DNA from: Labrys miyagiensis
GTDB lineage: Bacteria > Pseudomonadota > Alphaproteobacteria > Rhizobiales > Labraceae
Reading direction: 5' to 3'
Length of the DNA: 62,081 nucleotides
Assembly: GCF_030160835.1 (NCBI RefSeq)
Contig: NZ_BSPC01000008.1
Span: 1-62,081, forward strand
Position numbers and translations under genes: made by a program. This document shows positions 61,741-62,081 of the stretch, piece after piece (position 1 is the first letter of the stretch; the number at the start of each line of letters is the position of its first letter). The notes under the pieces are model-generated. The model did no database searches. It saw only the letters and a list, made by a program, of their open reading frames with translations, and had not been told where the DNA came from.

Positions 61741-62081
61741 ATGAGCTTATATCGAATTGTCCATACGACGACGTACCGCTACAGGCGTCCGGTTACTTTT
61801 GCCGAACATCGCTTGATGTTCAGACCGCGTGACAGCTTCGATCAGAAGCTGATTTCCTCCTCCTTGCAGGTCTGGCCGACCCAAAGCGCGATTCGATGGT
61901 CCCACGACGTCTTTGGGAACTGCGTGGCTGAGGTGTCCTTTTCCGGCGCCGCCCAGGAATTGCGGTTCGAGGCAAGTCTTCTTGTCGACCATAGCCCCGA
62001 CGCGGCGCCTGATTTCACTATTGATCAAGAAGCCCTTAGCTATCCCGTTCACTACTCGCCAGAAGAAGCGCCCGATTTAGC
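61741..62081 (+). CDS. Transglutaminase-like protein, N-terminal part (runs off window)
   Basis: From ATG 61741 the frame is open to the window end. The product begins MSLYRIVHTTTYRYRRPV then TFAEHRLMFRPRDSFDQKLI, the typical bacterial transglutaminase N-terminal domain. The catalytic Cys-His-Asp domain would lie beyond the window. It is probably a peptidase- or transglutaminase-type envelope enzyme. Confidence 0.85.
   Translation, partial: MSLYRIVHTTTYRYRRPVTFAEHRLMFRPRDSFDQKLISSSLQVWPTQSAIRWSHDVFGNCVAEVSFSGAAQELRFEASLLVDHSPDAAPDFTIDQEALSYPVHYSPEEAPDL

Noticed and set aside
1-62081. CRISPR array, tRNA or rRNA genes
   Set aside because: No regularly spaced repeat array and no recognisable tRNA or rRNA sequences were seen on either strand; the only spaced repeats are the four fic iterons and the operators listed.

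Overview
This 62 kb window comes from an alphaproteobacterium, most likely of the Rhizobiales. That is inferred from the complete VirB/VirD4 system, the zinc-ligand-poor primase, the ABC sugar and amino-acid transport clusters and the MocR/LysR/IclR regulators. No replication initiator, integrase, relaxase, tRNA or rRNA gene was seen, so plasmid versus integrated element cannot be decided here. The left 21 kb reads as the conjugation module of a mobile element; the rest is accessory cargo with much decay and insertion-sequence traffic.

Layout. (1) 62-13622, minus strand: a complete type IV secretion operon in the order virB1, B2, B3, B4, two virB5-like genes, a VirB7-like lipoprotein, B6, B8, B9, B10, B11, virD4, with most genes touching or overlapping. 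(2) 13744-17855, plus strand: a divergent run of small exported proteins (TrbM-like, a one- or two-helix membrane protein, two unknown secreted proteins, a lysozyme-like protein, a degenerate nuclease-fold protein) and a winged-helix-like protein. (3) 17839-21179, minus strand: DnaG-type primase, a topoisomerase-like Toprim protein, a small acidic protein and an orphan LuxR regulator. (4) 21332-29570: two XRE repressors, then an amino-acid island (IclR, M24 peptidase, threonine-synthase-like enzyme, ABC transporter) converging on a PLP enzyme and GHMP-kinase pair. (5) 29731-36340: LysR, MocR with quinone-reductase-like enzyme, a PemK-type toxin-antitoxin pair with a striking operator, a hydrolase and an AraC regulator. 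(6) 36674-39785: a decayed patch holding a short ScpB, a cobalamin riboswitch, a frameshifted nrdA fragment and an SSB-like gene. (7) 39824-50546: a coherent gluconate/idonate regulon. (8) 50705-61230: IS-rich region with three IS6-family copies, an IS3-family remnant, an aldehyde dehydrogenase stump, a CadC-like TPR regulator, a Tim44-like protein and a Fic protein. (9) 61741 to the end: the start of a transglutaminase-like gene.

How the parts work together. The VirB/VirD4 products should form a mating-pair channel with coupling protein; the divergent secreted set is probably accessory to it. In the sugar island, L-idonate would be oxidised by IdnD, reduced to gluconate by IdnO and phosphorylated by GntK, with sugar uptake by the ABC transporter. 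A LacI-family regulator in the same block probably acts at three copies of one 16-bp palindrome placed over the three operon promoters. The most interesting untested systems are the kinase plus PLP-enzyme amino-acid island, the divergent secreted set beside virB1, and the Fic gene behind four helically phased repeats.
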